From Agrypnia vestita (Eukaryota; Arthropoda; Insecta; Trichoptera; Phryganeidae): a stretch of 64,000 bases of DNA. The translations under genes were made by a program, and so were the position numbers. The DNA lies in assembly GCA_016648135.1 (NCBI GenBank), contig JADDOH010010212.1, positions 32,381 through 96,380 on the forward strand, in the 5' to 3' direction. The notes beneath the pieces are model-generated. The model did no database searches. It had not been told where the DNA came from and saw nothing but the letters and a program-made list of their open reading frames with translations. Positions 34,570 through 46,900 of the stretch are shown here, piece after piece. The stretch's first letter is position 1; each line of letters starts with the position of its first letter.

Positions 34570-35980
34570 ATATATATACATATGATGCTTCGTAGTAAGT
34601 ATTCGAAACTTCAGGAGAATCTTCTTCATTTAATTTTGAATAGAAAATATTCTTTACACTTTGGATGAAATCTCTACAGTACAGGAGATATGTGGCATCA
34701 AAGTTTACTTTTTTCCAATTTTTCTGACTAATTTTCTGTAAAATGCTGGAGTATCCCTACAGTTACTTATATGGAATATTAGAAATTCATTCGCTTTAAT
34801 ACAAGTCAAATAAAATGACATACACCATAGAAAAAATATTTTTCAAAGTTATGCAAGGTTTTAAATAAAGCGGATGATTTTTAATATATTCCATGTTACT
34901 TTAGTAATACTCCAACTTTGTACAGAAAATAAGTCACAAAATTTGGAAATAAAATGCAAACTTTAATGTCGTTCTCCGTGACTGTCGATATTTCACCAAA
35001 AGTGTAAAAAATATTCGGCCGTATTCTGAAATAAGCAGTAGGTATTGCTATTTACGTATCTTGACAGTTATTGTATAATATTGTTATGACGCCAATTTTG
35101 ACCTTTTAAGTTTAACTGGTTTAAATTTATGAATTCAATCAATCAGAATGCTCTAAAACGAACGTAAGGTTATTCACAATTATGAATAATGAGATTTTTT
35201 AAAAATTATTAGTTGGATTATAATGATTATTATTATTTGGGATTTAAAACAATTGTTTAAAAAAACGAATACTGACTCTTTGAGATAATTTTTTAAACAC
35301 TTAATAATTGACTAGATGTATATAAATGTGTTTTATCGATTTTAATACTTTAATTTAATATCAAACTAGAGATCCAGCAAGATAGTACTATTTTCATAGG
35401 ACAAGCGATGTATTGATATATGTATAATGAAAATCAAATATTGATGCGACATGTATTTCGTGTTCGCTTCTCTATTTAAAAAAGTCAATAAACATACATT
35501 ATTAACAAGCCAGCTATGTTTTTAAAGCATGTTTACACATCATGTCGACGAATGTTAGTATTAAACAATTATTAAAGAAATTCAAAATAAGGTCAGTGTT
35601 CCAGGGTTAATTGCATTTTTTCTTGCAACATTTCCGCCCACAAACTGTACTCGTAGTAATCTTAAGTGATTTTAGAAAGGTGCCGAGAAATTAAGCTCTC
35701 TAATAGCCGACGTCCATTCCCAGCAGAGATTTCTTCTGCTACTATATCAAGAACTGCTCTAGTCTTCGCCATCCTGACTGTGGTCGCAGTCATGACTCGG
35801 ACTTGGTCGGTCCACCTGACCGGAGATGGACCACCTCTTGAACATCCCCAGTGACTAGCATTTTTTTAAAAATAGAGTTGCGAACACTGAATACGTGCCC
35901 CATCAAAATTCTCACTATTTTAAAAATAAGCTTAACTCTTGTGCTATGAAAAAAGGACTTTGAAAATAGGAATTGCTGGT
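34570..35980. other. Intergenic with a SINE tail, no gene
   Basis: 35375-35480 carries GATCCAGCAAGATAGTACTA and ATATTGATGCGACATGTATT, then TTCGCTTCTCTATTT, the tail of the SINE family at 30084. 35090-35190 is the second copy of the weak repeat at 14825. The rest has no recognisable content. Confidence 0.45.
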
Positions 35981-35989
35981 GTCCTGGAC

Positions 35990-36478
35990 ATAATGGCGTT
36001 TTAGTGCCAATCCTGAAGTATGGAAGTGAAGCCTGGAATTGGCAAAAGAGGAATGAAAGTAGACTGAATGCGATGGAAATGCGGTCACTAGACGCTTGTG
36101 TGAAAAATCTTCGGTCGATGGAGTGGGGAATGAACAAATTAGACGTGAATGCAATGCTGGCTGTAGGGTGGGTGATATAATAAAGAAAGGAGTGCCGAGA
36201 TGGTTTGGTCATGTGAAACGTATGAACGAGGAAAGGATGGTTAAGAAAATATATGAGGCTAGTGTTGAAGGCAACAGGAATAGAGGGCGTCCGCGAAAGA
36301 CCTGGCACGATCAGATACTACAAATATTTGAGGATGGCCCTGTTAAAAGCCGCAACAACCGTAGAACTTGTATGAGAAAATGTTTGAATGTGGCCGAAGC
36401 AAAATTTGTGTGCCAGGATAGAAGAGTGTGGCGTTCAATCCTCTCTGCCTACCCCTGCGGAGAAACGGCGTGATGGTT
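35990..36478 (+). mobile_element. Non-LTR element tail, plus strand
   Basis: ILKYGSEAWNWQKRNESRLN continues after a frame change into a 125-codon frame. That frame reads GVPRWFGHVKRMNEERMVKK, NRGRPRKTWHDQILQIFEDG, and a RNNRRTCMRKCLNVAEAKFV block ending AYPCGETA. This is the well-known C-terminal block of abundant insect non-LTR elements. It is frameshifted and 5'-truncated. Confidence 0.85.
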
Positions 36479-36767
36479 AGTTAGTCGGTATCCTGGAATG
36501 GGGCTTAAACCACCGAACGCTGGATCACTCGGAGTCATAACCTTTGCACCACAAGCTACTCAGTGTCAATGTCTCAATTTCACTGTCTCAGTGCCAATGT
36601 CTGAATGTCAATGTCTCAGATGTATCAATGTCTCCAGATTGTCTCTCTCTTCCAGCAACATGACCAAAGTAAGGTCAAGAGACTGTAGAAATGAAAATTA
36701 TAGCACGCAATCGAGGATTTTAGAGCATTCTGGTATTCAGTAAATTAGAAATTACTGGAAAGGTTTA

Positions 36768-37461
36768 CGCCGGCCGCACACTGGTTTCGTACGAAATTGG
36801 GTAGTACGTATACGTACGAATACGAAAGTACATTCATAACCTTCGAAGTAGTATTGAACATCGCACACTGCACACGATTTAGTAGTGCGTGTACGCACGT
36901 ACAGATACGACGTCCGACACGATCTGGATTTGTTCGGAAATTTTTGCGATTTCGTACGACGGATATTGAAAATTTTGTCAATTTGAAACATGACCACAAA
37001 TGTTTGTGGGAGCAAAGTGATTCAACTACGTGACCATCAGTGCAGATCATGGCGGAGGATTCTCTATTATTTCTAGATAGGATAGAGATTTCTAAAGAAC
37101 TAAAAAATACCTGTCAGTTAAATAATTTGGTTTAATGAAGGTGAGGTATAATTATGTTCTTCGAACAAAAAAAATATTTTAAATATTTCTTCGATGTTAT
37201 GAGCTTTCGTTGCACTTCGATTCTCCCCAGCATTTGTGAATCTTTTAGATAGATAGTCATGAAATTTGTCATTATTTAAGTCTGCTATAATAGAGTTTTC
37301 CAGAAGATACAGATTATTCATTTGGCACGAATGTCATTGGAGAAATGTTAAAGTAACTGATCGTGACAACGCAAAACGCAATCAATGTGCGCGCTCCAAT
37401 ACGTACGAAAATAGTCGTACGAATACGTACGTAATAATTCGTTTCCAAAGTGCAGCCGGCC
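36768..37461. mobile_element. Harbinger-like non-autonomous element
   Basis: The ends GCCGGCCGCACACTGGTTTC and (reverse) GGCCGGCTGCACTTTGGAAA are inverted repeats flanked by TTA on both sides, the target size of PIF/Harbinger. Both subterminal regions are packed with TACGTACG-like motifs. A 67-codon minus frame (37118-37321) has no recognisable domain. Confidence 0.65.
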
Positions 37462-37994
37462 TTAGAAGTCATTCGATCACACTCGAAATTTCACGAATAC
37501 CATAAATAAGGCCCTTTTTATAGGGACTTCTTCAACCATTAAGGAGAATAATCAATATATTGATGGTGAAACAACTGGCGTTCGTCTATAACGCGCTGTT
37601 ATCTCACCCGATTACGGTAAAATGACGTAAGATTACCGTAAGGTCCGTGTTGTGTAGGGACCGCACATTGGGTATAACCAGTTTCGCTTTCTGCGGCCCC
37701 GCAGCCGTCAAAACATTCCAAACACTCCTCTGTAACTGCTCAATAGGGTGATTTCACATTTTACAGATATCTATGAAAATATATTACATAGATTCAAAAT
37801 ATTAATTATATTTTTAACTCAGTATGGATGGTGTGGGATAATGTTTTCATTCATAATCTTTATAGTAGGTACAAAACTTAAAAAATACCATTCCATTAAA
37901 ACGCGATATGATTGGTCGTGACGTTGTTTAGCAAAAATCTATACCTACCTATAAAACTCAATGTCTGTCTGTTCTCAATACAATTCTACACCTT

Positions 37995-38085
37995 CAGGTT
38001 TGTGTTTTCTGGGGTATTATGCCGTGGTATTACGACCTTTCCGGCCGACGTTTCGGATCTCATTGCAGAGTAGGTAGCAGGGTCG
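37995..38085 (+). mobile_element. Foldback element, single-arm fragment
   Basis: Contains TTCTGGGGTATTATGCCGTG, TTACGACCTTTCCGGCCGAC and TTTCGGATCTCATTGCAG, the left arm only. It stops before the CATCATCAGG block. Confidence 0.7.
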
Positions 38086-38089
38086 AACC

Positions 38090-39660
38090 AGGAGAGAAAT
38101 AAAAGCCAGATTAAAGTGGTCCAATAGCGCATACAGCGACACACAAAATTATGTTATAGTCGCCCACCTAACAATACCGGTTTATTATTACTATTCTCAA
38201 AGATGCTGTAAATTTCGTCATCACACATGACGTAAACCAATCAAAAAAGCGGCTTCTACCGGGCGCGACATGGCGACCCTGGCGGCGTTTTGTCGAACTA
38301 CGTCAGTCGGTTCATCTCGCTGTCGGGGCCGGCAGAACTCGCAGTAAAAAGTTAGGGCTCAAAATCTTGATTAATTCATAAAAAATGGTAAACAAGTGTT
38401 TACAGGGCTCTTTGTATAAAAGTACTCGTCTTAGCGCGTGTTTTAGTAAAACTTTCGACTATGTCGGGTGAATATTAATTATGTTATAAGCATTTCAATA
38501 GGGCCGCCGGAAGGAATTTCTTTATTAAGCTTCTCATGCGCGCGCATGCCAATTTATATACCTGCATGTATATAAAACAGATAGGAATTCACAGGGAGAA
38601 TAAAAAGCGGTTTCAGATTGATCCGATAGCTGTAGTGGCTGTAATTCGAGTATAATTAAAAATGACCCTTATTGACATAGTCGCTCGGGCGCGGTCGCCC
38701 GCGCTGAGGTGGATGACGTCACATCTCGCAATCCTCGCTCGTATGGGGCACGCGTTCCAAGGCCCTTATCAGGGCTGTTAGGAAATATTTCAAATTGATA
38801 TAATCACAAAAAGGCGCTTTTAGCGGCTAAAAAATCCTCGGAATTTATTCAGTTTCCTTGTCTTTCAAAGGAATTCAAGAACATCAAGTATTTATCTCGG
38901 TAGCAGTATGCTCAGGAATTTATTGCTTCGCCAACGCTCCCGCGGCAAAAATAACATATTTTAAGTAAAATATTATTAGGTATTATTTTCAAACATCAAT
39001 AGTAAAATTTAATCCCTTCAGGGAGCGATTCGGGCCCGCTTGCGGTGAAACAACCATCACCGCGTCATGTTTCTCTCGGTATTTCATCTAGCATATCGGG
39101 CCCGCCTTTGGCGGTTAAGTCGGTGACATCATCGTCGCTCAAGGCGATCCCCTCCCGCGTTCTATGGGGACCTTTCGTGGTCGCGTCGACTTGACATTCT
39201 CTGGGGGTGGATTAGCATCACCGCGCCATGCCGACTACCCGGCGCACGTCGAGATGGATCTCATGCAGGCCTCCACACACCGACGCGGCTCTAGTGATGA
39301 CGTAATCACGTCAGATCGCACTCATGGCGCGTCCGGTGTGCTTCGGCCTACGCCGCGTCCCATTTAGAGACGATACACTATGATGTCACTGTTACCATCA
39401 TAGGCCATTGTTACGTCATTGTCACAATCTTCCTGTCCGTGGCAGGGCGGAGCGTCTGAGATGCCATAAGGTATCATCTCCGCTATTCTGCGTAACAGTC
39501 GAACTTCTCAGAAAATGTCTGTACCAGCGGAGAAGTCGGTCTGCAGCCCGAATCCCCCACACAGCCCGGAACACTCGCCATTCTCTCGTACGGGAAAATA
39601 TGACTTGCTTCATATTGGCCATCTCTCAGCACGGAACGTGTCCGTTACTATCTCCGTAAC
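38090..39660. other. GC-rich unassigned block
   Basis: Clearly richer in GC and CpG than its surroundings, especially 38690-39660. Repeated motifs are TCGGGCCCGC, GATGACGTCA and CATCACCGCG. Open frames on both strands (39164-39367, 39408-39659 plus; 39422-39622 minus) lack known domains and splice signals. It may be the body of an unknown transposon. Confidence 0.3.
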
Positions 39661-39699
39661 GTATAGGAACAGTCATCACTGTGGAAAGTAGCAAAAACA

Positions 39700-39960
39700 T
39701 AAATCTCAGTGCTGTACAAGTACGATTATTTGTCTCGGAAGGAGGCCAAATGCATATAAACCACATAAGTATGGTTTATTTCCTCAGAAGGAGGTTAAAT
39801 CTCCATTAATTTTTGTCCCACATAAGTGCGGGGTTTGTCCTCAAAAGAAGGTTAAGATCCACATAAATTCCTGTCCCACATAAGTACGGGCATCGCGTCC
39901 GAAGAAGGGAGAATCCACATCAATCTCCGTACTACCTAAGTACTGGCAACTCCCTAAAAG
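39700..39960 (+). repeat. Degenerate tandem repeat, unit about 60 bases
   Basis: About four units share GTCCCACATAAGTACGGG (variants CCACATAAGTATGG, CCCACATAAGTGCGGG, ACTACCTAAGTACTGG), then GTCCTCAGAAGAAGG-TTAA and a CCACATAAAT block. Non-coding. Confidence 0.65.
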
Positions 39961-41030
39961 TCCCCCAAGCAGTTACTCTGCAAGCGATTCATTCCCTTTA
40001 CAGGCATTATCAAATAAAGCTTCATCAAGTTTCTCATGCTGCTTCACCCAGGCGGGTCGGTCGTACGGCTCCGCGGATAACGTCATCGGTCTCCACCCAC
40101 TGGCGGTACTTGCATCGAGCTATGGAGCTCGCTCTCAGTCTCTTCTACAAAGCATATTTAATCCTGTCTGAAGCACCGCTGTTGTCACACAGATTTCATG
40201 ATCGCAAAGGTATATATATCCTTTTGGCATCAACAACATGACCCCGGTATCCCTCCTCACCCTACCTACCTACTTTTGTTGATCCCCATTAGCGCGATGG
40301 ATGCTTACTGCATATATGTAAATGATGTGGATGTATGTAGAGAGAATAAAATAAACAACTTTAATACATTTTATAGATAGAATTTAATAATTTAATTTCA
40401 TCGCATACCAACACTGCTTACTAAATTACCAATATAAAAAATAAAATTTACATAATTGCCAATACATAAATTCTAACAAAAATATGTACAAGTCCTAATA
40501 TTTATATATATGTGGGGTTAAGACAGACCTCAAAGGTGAAAATATAAAAAAAGATAACAGTATTTAATATTTTCCACAGTAATTCGGTCCCGCCATTGTA
40601 TTTCTGAATCCATCGCTAAATATTTTATTACTCTTATAACATCACAAAGAAAGATGAATTTATGTTCAGTGTACTTCAGTAGCTTTAGCACGTTACAAAT
40701 TGTCTACACTTAAATATGAAATTTTCCAGACTCATCAACCCGACTGCTGCACGTGACCACTTCGTCAACGGATTTGTCAAAAATACCTAGAAAACTCTAT
40801 AAAGATTTTTCTGGGTTCGTCATATGATTGTCATTAAATACACTACAGTGCTAATTTAAGATATTTTAAATATAAAAGGGTGACAATATATTTACAACTT
40901 AACTAAAGTTAAATTAAATAATTTTTAACTAGCTTCATTCTTTCTCGATGTGACTTTTATCTGACTGAATACATAAAGAGACCCACTCAAGAGGATGTAG
41001 TCCCAACATCAAAAAAGCCATGTTGTGCTG
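39961..41030. other. Intergenic, nothing recognised
   Basis: No motif-bearing frames. AT-rich from about 40380. Confidence 0.4.
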
Positions 41031-41034
41031 AAAT

Positions 41035-41607
41035 TACGATTGTGAGTTTCGTACAGTAATACCATTCTGTGTATAGTTTTCTGGGACATTCTGTTCATTG
41101 CAGGGTCCATCATCAGTGCTGATGTGATGAGTGTGTGTTGAAGTGTAGGTTAAGTATTGTCTTGCAATACCGTACCAAAGTCAGGGTGTGTCCAAGTTTG
41201 TGTTAGGTTAAGTACTGGATTGCGGTACCGTGTCGAAAGCTGGGGGTGTATGTCTTAACGTAATGTGTGTGATACCATGTGGGAGACAGGTTTTGTCAAT
41301 AATTTTGACAACACCTGTCTCCGATCACCACACATTACATTAAAACATATACACCCTGCTTTTGACACTGTGCTGCAATCCAATACTTAACCTAACACAA
41401 ACTTGGACACACTCTGACTTCGGTATGGTATTGCAAAGCAATACTTAACCTACACACTTATCACATCAGCCCTTATGATGGGCTCTGCAATGGGATCCGA
41501 AAAGTCGGCCAGAGGGGTCACATATATACTATACACGGCAGAATATCCCAGAAAACTTTACACAAAAGATTCTGAACGGCCATGAAAACCTGAGAACGTT
41601 TTTAGTA
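41035..41607. mobile_element. Foldback element, most complete copy
   Basis: Left arm: TTTCTGGGACATTCTG, TTGCAGGGTCCATCATCAGT, GCAATACCGTACCAAAGTCA, GTGTGTCCAAGTTTGTGTTA, GACAGGTTTTGTC. The right arm returns in exact reverse order: GACAACACCTGTC, TAACACAAACTTGGACACAC, ATCACATCAGCCC, TCTGCAATGGGATCCG and GGCCATGAAAACCTGAGAAC. The palindrome axis is at about 41299 with arms of about 260-290 bases. No protein is encoded. Confidence 0.85.
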
Positions 41608-42457
41608 TAACCATTGATTGCAAGCATAATTTGTTCTTGAAATATGTTGTAATCACATTGTAATACAAAGTGCTTGCAGTTGTATCAAAGCGAATAATGA
41701 AAACTCAGATAATTCGTTACAACTCAAAAATATTCACGTAAAAAGGATTAACCTTTCCTCTCAGATGTTGTGAACTAAGTTGACACGGCCTCTAATAATG
41801 TTAATATCTGTAAATATACTAAATACAGACTTCATAGTTTAGGTATTCTTCCGTAATATAATTATGTATTGGATAAAATAATTACAAAGTGTAAAATATT
41901 TACAGGATGCAATAAAAAAAAATGTTTTATCGAAGAAACTGACCTTAATATGTTAATGTGTAATAGTGGTGCGATAAGCGCATTACTCGAGGTGCCATGT
42001 ACATTACTACTGTCTGTAGTTTTGCCAGATTAGAGTTGGCTGAGTTAGACTTGTCTTTATGCTGTTGTTCATGATGAACAATGATTTTTCTCATTTTGAG
42101 CACTTTAACATAATAATTCATATGTATATACAGCAACGGGATGCGCATTTTAGTTCCAGCACCACATGGGAAAGATTAATACAAAGTACATTTTTATATT
42201 TTATTATTCAATTTGATATTATTTCGGACAGCTCGCACTGTCTAATAGAATCACTGCCATGTGTTGGCACACTGGAATCTATTAATTTTTGTGGGTGTTC
42301 AACAAAAATGGACAGGTTTGTCCAACCAATGATGCTTTATTTTACCCCGCTTTGAGGAAGAATTGCTGGCTAACTAGACACCTCCTATACACAGCTTACT
42401 ATCTTTGATCCGTGTATCTGTTTGATCTCTGATCACAGTATCAGATCACAGATACAT

Positions 42458-42505
42458 AGAACTAGATTAGTACAAGAATATCAATTCTTGTACTAATCTA
42501 GTTCT
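42458..42505. repeat. Perfect 21-base hairpin
   Basis: AGAACTAGATTAGTACAAGA plus A, a six-base loop TATCAA, then the exact complement. An outer, less perfect inverted repeat (GTATCTG...CAGATAC) lies just upstream at about 42412-42456. Confidence 0.9.
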
Positions 42506-42509
42506 GGTT

Positions 42510-43670
42510 TGTAGGAAGCAATACGTCTCAGTCACGTCAATCACAGCATTCAAGGAGTACCCTGTTAGCTCCATTATGTTGTCTACCTATCAGTCAAGAG
42601 AAACTACCAGAGTTGTTGTAGAAGAATCTAGCAGCATGCCTGAAGTAAGTAGGAATCTTTTCTCACAGGTCTCAAGTTCTTCCAGTATTTGTGAATTCTT
42701 GGAAAACAGAGACGTTTGTGCGCAAGTTTGTTAAAGGTTGAACACGCTAGTAGTGTAATATAAACAATTATCTAGCAATCAAGAGGTCGGGGGTATAATG
42801 TATGTCCTGGAAATCATCTTTTTTCTAAGAACATATCCTCAAATTACCTTGGAGAGTCAAGCCGCTTGCTAGCAACATTTTTCAACCCGTGACGTTACAC
42901 ATAAAACTGAGGTTAATTAACATGTTAACACTACTTCCTGTACTCTGTTTAGCGTAAAATATAACTATATAATAACTATATTAAAATACTTAAATACAAC
43001 ATAACAGATATGGTTCGAGTACAAAGTACAAATAAAAATACAAATTTAAAACAGGGTTAATAACACTTAAAACAGGGTTAAACATGCATATATTTTTGAA
43101 ACTTGCTGTGAGTCAGCTAATGAGTGGCATCATAAAAATTCAACAAAACTGCCCCCAACTGTGAACATCCTGCAGCCTTTTTATTCGAGAAACAAGTAAG
43201 ACTGTTGACTAATATACATTCATAATGGGAACTGAAGTATACTCTAAACTTCTTGTTGTGTTCAATATTGATTGAAGCTATCTACTGGCTATTTAAATTG
43301 CTTGAAGCAATCAGCTAAGGCTCAAGTTAGAGTATTTATATTGATTGAAGCTTTCAGTCTAGGCTCAGTGAAATGTTTCAATGAAAAAGTAACATTTTGC
43401 CGTTCTAAAATTTTTTATGGTTTAAGCCTAGAATAAACTAATATCACCGCTGACTGTATTTGTTGTTTGATATTTGAACCATGCATTTGTTCTTAGTTTA
43501 ATAAAGATTTCAAGAATATACAAAATGATATGCTATCGATTGTGAAATTGGTGACTCCTTCAGCATTTGAATTAATCAATTGATTTTTAATATACCTACT
43601 TTTGAATGATTTCGATGAAATATTACAGGCTATCCCTATAGACTCAATATTAACTGTGAAATACAATTAA
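42510..43670. other. 3' flank of gene 2, no gene
   Basis: AT-rich intergenic DNA with local short duplications (AAAACAGGGTTAA twice near 43050-43085; AAGCTATCTACTGG and AAGCTTTCAGTC blocks near 43270-43350). No coding pattern. Confidence 0.4.
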
Positions 43671-43675
43671 TATTA

Positions 43676-43681
43676 TTTATT
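43676..43681 (-). terminator. Polyadenylation signal of gene 2
   Basis: AATAAA on the minus strand, about 150 bases after the stop codon. Other AATAAA-like hexamers in this AT-rich stretch cannot be excluded. Confidence 0.5.
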
Positions 43682-43827
43682 AAAAAATCTATTTATATTA
43701 TACAAAATATAATTAATCTTAAAACATAATAATAATGTCTATTCAGATCCACTTTATACACAGCACTGTCTCTAGTCTAAAGCAGTCTTAAAGCACAACG
43801 GCGCACTCGACGGTCACACAATAATGT

Positions 43828-43950
43828 TTATTGACCGTAGTACTGCTGATTTCTGTTCATGGTGTACGTGGATAACGGTATTCCCTTTGTTCCGTAGATG
43901 GGGTCCGGTGCATTCTCGTAATCCACGTCGTAGTAGATTCCCGATTGGTT
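43828..43950 (-). CDS. Gene 2 exon M: last coding exon and stop
   Basis: 123 bases from TTTCAG to the TAA at 43830-43828. It encodes NQSGIYYDVDYENAPDPIYG, TKGIPLSTYTMNRNQQYYGQ. Several tyrosines lie in acidic context (YYDVDYEN). The 3' untranslated region continues to about 43660. Confidence 0.93.
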   Translation of the reverse strand, partial: NQSGIYYDVDYENAPDPIYGTKGIPLSTYTMNRNQQYYGQ

Positions 43951-46900
43951 CTGAAATGAAATGTATTCAGTCGTTAATATTGATAATTATCAATTCTCAA
44001 ATTGACAGCCCTCATTGAAGTATGTCTGAAGGTCCCGATATTCTACTGCAGTAATAGGAGAACAAACCACCACACACATTCATTACTGCCGAGACTACAC
44101 AGATTGGGAAATGAGTACAGTAAAATCTCTTTTATTTGAACCCTGATAATTCGAAAATCGAAAACCTCAGTAATTCGTAATTCTAAATTTTAGTCCCTCG
44201 CACAATACATTTTAGGTCACATAATTGGAAATTTTTTTGAAATTTTATGAAATTCAAAAAAATATTTTGTTTTTTTTATCATGATCAAGTGAGAATAACG
44301 AATATGTCAGTATCATGTACTTTTAAAATTTATTTTTTTAAAATATGCAAAAATACAGTCTTTTTTCACAAAATTAATGGCTTTTTCATGAGTTTTTTAC
44401 GATTTTTGGAAAATTTTGCTTTTTTTATTTTGAATTTAACGGGGCTCCGCATGCTTCGAAATATTTTTTGGGTCCCTTGAATTTCGAATTAACGAGGTTA
44501 TACTAAACAATGAGTTTGTAGATGCATTCCATGACAATTTGACTACTATAAAAAAACATACGGTTGATTCTGAGAGTGATATTTATTTTTAAAGAGCAAT
44601 TCATTAAAACATAATACATATGTCAATGTTTTACTGTGTTGCTCTGGTTTGTTGACTTCATTTTTCACATTATTTACTGTATTCAATATATTTTCTGTCT
44701 AATTATATTTTTTTGCTTCTAATATTTCGTCGAGTTATTTTAAAATGTGTCCTGCCTTTGGGATTGTTTTCTTTCTTGTAATTTTAAGATTGCTTTCTTG
44801 TAAATTATTTAATAGTTTTTAACCTGTAAGAATGTCTCTCGGTTTCTACGAATTTTTTCAAAGATCCTGTACAATGTATGCACACAAATCAAACAGAATG
44901 ATTTTGTTGTCTGTCCGTCCGTCTGTCCCCACAACGTCCGTAATATCATTCGAATTTACGACTAAAAAAAAAATGCCGAGAGGCGGCTTGAACCTCGGGC
45001 CACCAAACCTCAACTGGCCGTTTCACGTATGTTTTCACGGTCGCCTCTCCGCAGAGCACCAAAAAGATACTACAAATATATAATAGGGCTTAGCAAAGAC
45101 GCAAACCAATGGTCTGTCATTTTTTATGGGTTGCAGTTATTAAACAAATAATCATTAATCATGAGTGAAATTCATTTGATGTGAGTTTGAATTTTTTTTA
45201 GTTTCTTGGTCAATAGTATGAAAGCTTAATCAAACATTTGATAAAAAAATAGAATCTCACCGCCATACTGTTGACTGTGTTGGAGCGGGACTTGGGCCTG
45301 GGGACGTGGAAGCCCCGAGCACCCAAGAGGTCCGTCCTGTCAGGAGCTCTGCTGTCAGATTCCGAGCTGCTGGACTCTGCTTGCTGACTGTTCAACCCTG
45401 GGAACACAATTGTACTGCTAATTAGTCGTTTTTCTTACACTTTTAACACTCATGTCACAACAGAGCTTTGGAGACTGATTTACGATGTATGGTCACTAAT
45501 TTGGAGTGGATTGATTTGAATTTCTACCGCACGGCTTTCACTTGTGCTTCTTGTCTTCTATTTCTTGTGCCTTATCCCTATCATGCAGCTGTTATCAGCA
45601 GTTTATTTTCTGCAGCCCGAAATAGCTCTACAAAACCACTGTCATAGGTTTTCCATCTTTTTCCAAGGCCACGACTTACGACTTACGACAATTTTTTCCG
45701 GGAGTATGTTTTTTTTTTTTTTTTAAGTTTTCGGATTTTTATTTTTGTAATTATTTATTTCCGAGAGGAAGACACTGAGAATGATAGCAGGCAAGACTCT
45801 GAGGTGACCCAAAAAAACATTTCGAATTATGCAGAACCCCGTTAATTTGAAATTCAAGGTACAAAAAAAAATTAAAATCGCGTTATGATTGCGAAATTTG
45901 CCAAAAATCGTAAAACTAATGAAAAAAGCCATTCATTTGGTGAAAAACGTCTGTATTTTTGTATATTTCAAGAAATCATTACGAAAACGCAATATTTATT
46001 ACGCTAATACAAAGGTCGCAACATTCCTATTACTGAAGTACCCGAAATTGATATATTTGTTGTTCTCACAAAAAATGGATCTTTTTTCAAATTTGTCAAA
46101 TCAAATAAAATTGAATTGTGTGAACTAAAATGCATTGATTTATGGCGCAAGGGGCTAAAAATTATTTCGAATTACGAATTACCGGGGTTTTTGAATTGTC
46201 GGGTTAATCTACTATGAAATTAACATTTTGGGACATGTTGGTTTTCACATTTCAAATTATGGCGAATTTCGAATTATCGGATCTCGAATTAACGCGTTTT
46301 TACTGTTTATGTGTAAATATATCATCAAAATAAAATTGACAGTCAATAATACGTGAACATAATTAATTGAATTAATACTTGATTAATAACTAAATATTGA
46401 TTCATTACTGCAATGCAAGATATAATTAAAGTTAGGTAATAAGTATTCTTTATTATTGTTATTTACTTTATTATGTTCTACTCACTACTGTTACAATTGA
46501 TGTCTTTTATTTTAACATGCTTATATTATTAGTATGTACTACTTCAAAATTATTTCTATGTGAGATATGTTAAGATATAAGCTAATATGTTAATTACTAA
46601 CTATTTACACTCTCAGTTATTTATATATTCATGTATCATTTTCTTATATCTGTTAATATTTCCAAATAAACAAATAAATAAATACGTACTGATATTTTTG
46701 TTATAAGAATTTGAATAAGTTTTATGACGGCACATACAGTTACCTGACAGCGTGGAGAAGGCGTGGCCCAGACCAGAAAGGGTGTTAGCTCTGGAGGTGA
46801 TGGTCGCTCCTGTGTTCATGTTGCTCTGAGTGTTCAGGTGCATCGTGGAGCCGCCCATGTGAAGACCCAATCTGTAATTAATTCATTTATAACTGTGTGA

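Noticed and set aside
39408..39659. Host gene in the GC-rich block
   Set aside because: Frames are open on both strands, but neither shows domains, codon bias, splice sites or a polyadenylation signal.
44990..45080. tRNA-like segment with GGCTTGAACCTCGGGCC
   Set aside because: A B-box-like element is present, but no A box or stems could be placed.
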